This document shows, one piece after another, positions 5,965 through 8,459 of a stretch of DNA of 8,459 nt. Numbering within the stretch: the first letter of the stretch is position 1; each line of letters begins with the position of its first letter. The stretch covers positions 1 to 8,459 of the forward strand of contig DAOUMU010000412.1 of NCBI GenBank assembly GCA_034409055.1, read 5' to 3'. Below the pieces are notes generated by a model. The model did no database searches. It saw only the letters and a program-made list of their open reading frames with translations, and was not told the DNA's origin. The translations under genes and the position numbers were made by a program. Origin of the DNA: DAOUMU01 sp034409055 (lineage in GTDB: Bacteria > Chloroflexota > Anaerolineae > 4572-78 > J111).

Positions 5965-7461
5965 ATGAAGAAAACGAAACTCCCCCCTGACCTGCAAGCG
6001 GCCTGGGAAGAGATTGAGCAGTACGCCAAAGATTACGGGCTTGATTTCTTCCCCATTATTTTTGAGGTACTTGACTACAAAACGCTCTACGAGATCGCCG
6101 CTCTGGGCGGATTCCCCATCCGCTATCCCCACTGGCGTTTTGGTATGGAGTATAACCAACTCTCCAAGGGCTATACCTACGGTTTGAGTGTCATTTACGA
6201 GATGGTCATCAATACCGATCCCGCCTATGCCTACCTCCTGGAAGGCAATGAGATGGTCACCCAAAAAATGGTGATGGCCCACGTCGCCGCTCACGTCGAC
6301 TTCTTTAAAAAGAATATGTGGTTTGTCCCCACCAACCGCAAAATGCTCGACGAGATGGCCAATCATGCCAGCCGCATCCAGCGACTGATCAACCGCTACG
6401 GCTACGAAACGGTCGAAGAGTTTATCGACGTCTGCCTCTCCCTGGACAACCTGATCGACTACCACGCCCCTTACATCAGGCGGCCCGAGGCGCAAACACC
6501 CCAGCTTATGATGGAGGAAGAGGAACAGCCGCCAGCAGTGGAGGGCCTTAAGGTTGAGCGGGACTACATGCGGCCTTACATCAATCCACCGGAGTTTCTA
6601 GAACAACAGCGCCAGAAAATTGAAGAAGAGCGGTCCAAAGCCCGCCATTTTCCCGAAAATCCCCAGAAAGACGTTTTGCTATTTCTGCTGAACTATGCCC
6701 CCCTGGAGCGCTGGCAGCATACTATCCTCGAAATTATCCGGGACGAAGCCTATTACTACGCCCCCCAGGGTATGACCAAGGTCATAAATGAAGGCTGGGC
6801 CTCCTATTGGCATAGTAAGATTATGACCGAAAAGGCTATGCAAGACTCGGAGGTGATTAGCTTTGCCGACCACCATGCCGGGGTTGTTTCCACCAGTCCG
6901 GGCCACCTGAACCCCTACAAGCTGGGGCTGGAGTTACTGCGTGACATTGAGGATCGCTGGAACAAAGGCAAATTTGGTAAAGAATATGAGGAGTGTAATG
7001 ATATCCAGGCCAAACAGAACTGGGATCAACAGCTTGGCCTGGGGCGACAAAAAATCTTTGAGGTGCGAAAACTTTACAACGACGTTATCTTTATTGACGA
7101 GTTTCTGACCCCGGAGTTTGTCGAGAAGCAAAAGTTGTTCAGCTTTAGCTATAATCACCACAATAATCTTTATCACATTGACTCACGAGAATTCAAGGCG
7201 GTCAAAGAAAAGTTGTTGTTCCAATTGACCAATTTCGGACAACCGTTCATCTACGTAGAGGATGGTAACTACAATAACCGGGGCGAACTGTACTTGCGCC
7301 ACCGACACGAAGGCGTAGGCCTGAAACAAGATTATGCCCTTGATACCCTGCGTAACCTCCACAAGATCTGGACCCGCCCGGTACTGCTGGAGACGGTCAT
7401 CAATGACGACCCCAGCCTGATCATCTTTGACGGCAACGACTTTAAAAAGCAGAAATTGTAA
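5965..7461 (+). CDS. spoVR: SpoVR family protein (YcgB-like)
   Basis: A 498-aa member of the SpoVR/YcgB family. In B. subtilis SpoVR is needed for normal spore cortex formation; homologues in non-sporulators such as E. coli YcgB are stationary-phase or stress proteins of unknown biochemistry. Family hallmarks visible: YGLDFFPIIFEVLDYKTLYEIAALGG near the N-terminus (24 onwards), HVAAHVDFFKKN (H106, H110, D112), LDNLIDYHAPYIRR, and NEGWASYWHSKIM (275-287), whose conserved His, Glu and Asp residues hint at a metal site. The C-terminal domain includes NNLYHIDSREFKAVKEKLL and the D/N-rich VEDGNYNNRGELYLRHRHEG. The ATG follows the yhbH stop TAG with no gap; AAGGGGAG (5953-5960) lies within the end of yhbH. 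Length and motifs are normal for the family. Confidence 0.95.
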   Translation: MKKTKLPPDLQAAWEEIEQYAKDYGLDFFPIIFEVLDYKTLYEIAALGGFPIRYPHWRFGMEYNQLSKGYTYGLSVIYEMVINTDPAYAYLLEGNEMVTQKMVMAHVAAHVDFFKKNMWFVPTNRKMLDEMANHASRIQRLINRYGYETVEEFIDVCLSLDNLIDYHAPYIRRPEAQTPQLMMEEEEQPPAVEGLKVERDYMRPYINPPEFLEQQRQKIEEERSKARHFPENPQKDVLLFLLNYAPLERWQHTILEIIRDEAYYYAPQGMTKVINEGWASYWHSKIMTEKAMQDSEVISFADHHAGVVSTSPGHLNPYKLGLELLRDIEDRWNKGKFGKEYEECNDIQAKQNWDQQLGLGRQKIFEVRKLYNDVIFIDEFLTPEFVEKQKLFSFSYNHHNNLYHIDSREFKAVKEKLLFQLTNFGQPFIYVEDGNYNNRGELYLRHRHEGVGLKQDYALDTLRNLHKIWTRPVLLETVINDDPSLIIFDGNDFKKQKL

Positions 7462-7474
7462 CTTCTCAGCCACA

Positions 7475-7506
7475 TGTCATTCTGAGGCCGTAGGCCGAAG
7501 AATCCC
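7475..7506. repeat. REP-like dispersed intergenic repeat
   Basis: TGTCATTCTGAGGCC, GTA, then GGCCGAAGAATCCC. I recognise the frame TGTCATTCTGAG...GAAGAATC as a dispersed intergenic element seen in several bacterial phyla, usually with a variable palindromic middle; here the middle is GGCC-GTA-GGCC. It lies 13 bases after the spoVR stop. No second copy is in the window, so the dispersed nature is from memory. Confidence 0.5.
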
Positions 7507-7584
7507 TACAATGGTCCAATTAAAGCCAAGTTGGCTGGATATAAGCCAGGTACTCAGTCTTACCAATTGGATGGAGGTAAATAA

Positions 7585-8133
7585 ATGGAGATTCGTAAAC
7601 GTATCATTGCCCGGTTGGAAACGTTAGCCAGCCAGGGGCCCAAACAAGTCGAGGCGGTTGTGCTTGACTCGACCCAACAAGGGGGGTATATTGTGGGTGT
7701 GCCGGCTGAGGGGCAAGGTCCCAGCATGGTGCTCACTCTGCAAGACTATGATCGCTACAGTGTGGCCCTGCGCAGTCTGGAAGTGACTCTTCAGACAAAT
7801 GGGCCAGGCAACGTAGCGGATTATCTTCGCCACTGCGCCGAACAGGTCATTCAGCGGCTGACCTATTTAGAGGAACCGCTGGTCCTGTTGGAATTGGATG
7901 CCGGTGAAGGCATAGCCCAACTGCGCAGTGATTCCCCCCACCAAGATGGTGACGAAATAATTTTTTGGGAGGCCCTAGTCAGAGTCGAGCCCCAGCCCAA
8001 GGTTAGCCTGGCCCGCTACGCCTGGACACCCGGCCGTCACCAGCGTGAATCACGTGTTTACCCGGTCACCTTTGACACGGTGGGACGGATGGCCACGGAC
8101 TTAGCCTCAAGTTTGTCGGAAGCAGCCGGATAG
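7585..8133 (+). CDS. Hypothetical protein following spoVR
   Basis: A 182-aa soluble protein that I do not recognise. The start ATG at 7585 has a good GGAGGT (7573-7578) at six bases, and codon usage resembles the three genes upstream. It begins with a basic helix (MEIRKRIIARLETLASQG), then a likely beta-rich section (VEAVVLDSTQQGGYIVGVPA), TLQDYDRYSVALRSLEVTL, LEEPLVLLELDAGEGIAQLR and an acidic then basic C-terminal half. There is no signal peptide, membrane segment or cysteine cluster; only one Cys (CAEQ) is visible. It follows spoVR on the same strand after 123 bases that hold a REP-like repeat, so co-transcription with the triad is possible but not shown. No catalytic motif stands out. A role linked to the PrkA-YhbH-SpoVR system is only guilt by association. 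Confidence 0.8.
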   Translation: MEIRKRIIARLETLASQGPKQVEAVVLDSTQQGGYIVGVPAEGQGPSMVLTLQDYDRYSVALRSLEVTLQTNGPGNVADYLRHCAEQVIQRLTYLEEPLVLLELDAGEGIAQLRSDSPHQDGDEIIFWEALVRVEPQPKVSLARYAWTPGRHQRESRVYPVTFDTVGRMATDLASSLSEAAG

Positions 8134-8134
8134 G

Positions 8135-8247
8135 CTCAGTAGATCCAAATTTGAGGAACCAGCACGCCTACGTGCGGCGTTATTCGGCACGTGGGCGTGC
8201 CCCATATTATGCCCTGTGGGTACTCCGCAAAAACTGGATCCACTGAG
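8135..8247. repeat. Nested inverted repeat structure downstream of the operon
   Basis: Outer arms CTCAGTAGATCCA (8135-8147) and TGGATCCACTGAG (8235-8247) match at 12 of 13 positions. Inside lies a strong hairpin, GCACGCCTACGTGC (8162-8175) with GCACGTGGGCGTGC (8187-8200), 14 positions with one T-G wobble and an 11-base loop. There is no T run after either stem, so it is not a classical intrinsic terminator. It begins one base after the stop of the 182-aa gene. It could be a structured 3' end, a small RNA or a non-autonomous palindromic element. Confidence 0.6.
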
Positions 8248-8253
8248 GTTGTC

Positions 8254-8307
8254 ACGTGTTGCGTGTTGGGTGTTGCGTGACGAGAGACCACGTAACACGC
8301 AACACGT
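8254..8307. repeat. Inverted repeat of ACGTGTTGCGTGTT
   Basis: ACGTGTTGCGTGTT (8254-8267) and its exact complement AACACGCAACACGT (8294-8307) are separated by 26 bases containing a further partial copy (GTGTTGCGTG). Such GTGTTGCGTG-type runs occur as low-complexity intergenic repeats in some Chloroflexota genomes, from memory. It stands between the nested repeat and the right-hand IS. Confidence 0.55.
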
Positions 8308-8333
8308 CGCTCGCCCTATAAAGCTTACGATCT

Positions 8334-8459
8334 GAGAACGTGTTTTAAAAGTTATGTAAATTAAAAATCAAAGAGCAACGCCAGGATTACGAGCCAGACG
8401 ACGAAGCATCAGGCGAACCATAGCCGCATAAATCATTGCTTCGCTAGTTTTAGGCAGGA
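8334..8459 (-). mobile_element. Left end of a second insertion sequence
   Basis: A transposase tail reads leftwards to a stop at 8368-8370, and the 30-odd bases beyond it end in a terminal-repeat-like stretch, GAGAACGTGTTTTAAAAG (8334-8351), of the kind seen at IS5-group ends. The rest of the element lies outside the window, so the inverted repeat cannot be confirmed. Confidence 0.55.
8368..8459 (-). CDS. IS transposase, C-terminal fragment (IS5-like)
   Basis: The minus strand is open from the right edge to TGA at 8368-8370 and encodes LPKTSEAMIYAAMVRLMLRR followed by LARNPGVAL. The pattern 'SEAMIYAAMxxLMLRRLA' immediately before the stop is familiar from the C-terminal helix of IS5/IS4-type DDE transposases. 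About 30 codons are visible and the catalytic residues are outside the window. It differs from the left-hand transposase, so these are two separate elements, each reading inwards. Confidence 0.7.
   Translation of the reverse strand, partial: LPKTSEAMIYAAMVRLMLRRLARNPGVAL

Noticed and set aside
5527..6495. A 322-codon open frame on the minus strand
   Set aside because: It runs antisense across the end of yhbH and the start of spoVR, both strongly supported; it matches no family and is a codon-bias mirror.

Overview
The window is a bacterial chromosome segment. Its layout, intergenic repeats and hydrogenase type suggest a Chloroflexota-like (perhaps Anaerolineae) organism, though no phylogenetic marker is present, so this is only a lean. 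It has three parts: a hydrogenase operon on the minus strand broken by an insertion sequence, a roughly 1-kb gene-free divergent region, and a plus-strand stress operon. Tails of two different IS transposases, pointing towards each other, lie at the two ends.

Bases 1-1730: the C-terminal end of a transposase reads in from the left edge. Its element abuts, and interrupts, the gene for a group 1 type [NiFe] hydrogenase large subunit on the minus strand. The preceding gene in that operon, the small subunit, is complete, with a Tat signal, Fe-S ligand set and C-terminal anchor. The most striking observation is in the large subunit. An in-frame TGA stands exactly where the second cysteine of the N-terminal metal-binding motif (RICGVC) should be. 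Hydrogenase sequence continues in the same frame after it, and a hairpin at bacterial-SECIS-like spacing follows. This could be selenocysteine at the L1 motif, whereas known [NiFeSe] enzymes carry it in the C-terminal L2 motif. The small subunit also lacks two usual Fe-S ligands (Cys to Asn67, His to Gln233). The alternative is a decaying pseudogene, which the IS insertion makes a serious rival.

Bases 1731-2755: a probable control region. On the minus strand it holds two identical 16-bp CRP/FNR-type palindromes, an extended -10 element at a fitting distance, and a clear intrinsic terminator hairpin inside the predicted hydrogenase leader. This suggests an activator plus transcription attenuation. 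No convincing gene lies between about 2034 and 2755.

Bases 2756-8133: the conserved triad prkA (yeaG), yhbH (yeaH) and spoVR (ycgB), with a 4-bp overlap at the first junction and none at the second, followed by an unrecognised 182-codon gene. The triad is known from sporulating and non-sporulating bacteria and is linked to stationary-phase, starvation or sporulation states; it encodes an AAA+ kinase-like protein, a vWA/MIDAS protein and a SpoVR-family protein that probably act together. Bases 8134-8330 hold three stacked inverted repeats, and a second IS element begins near 8334.
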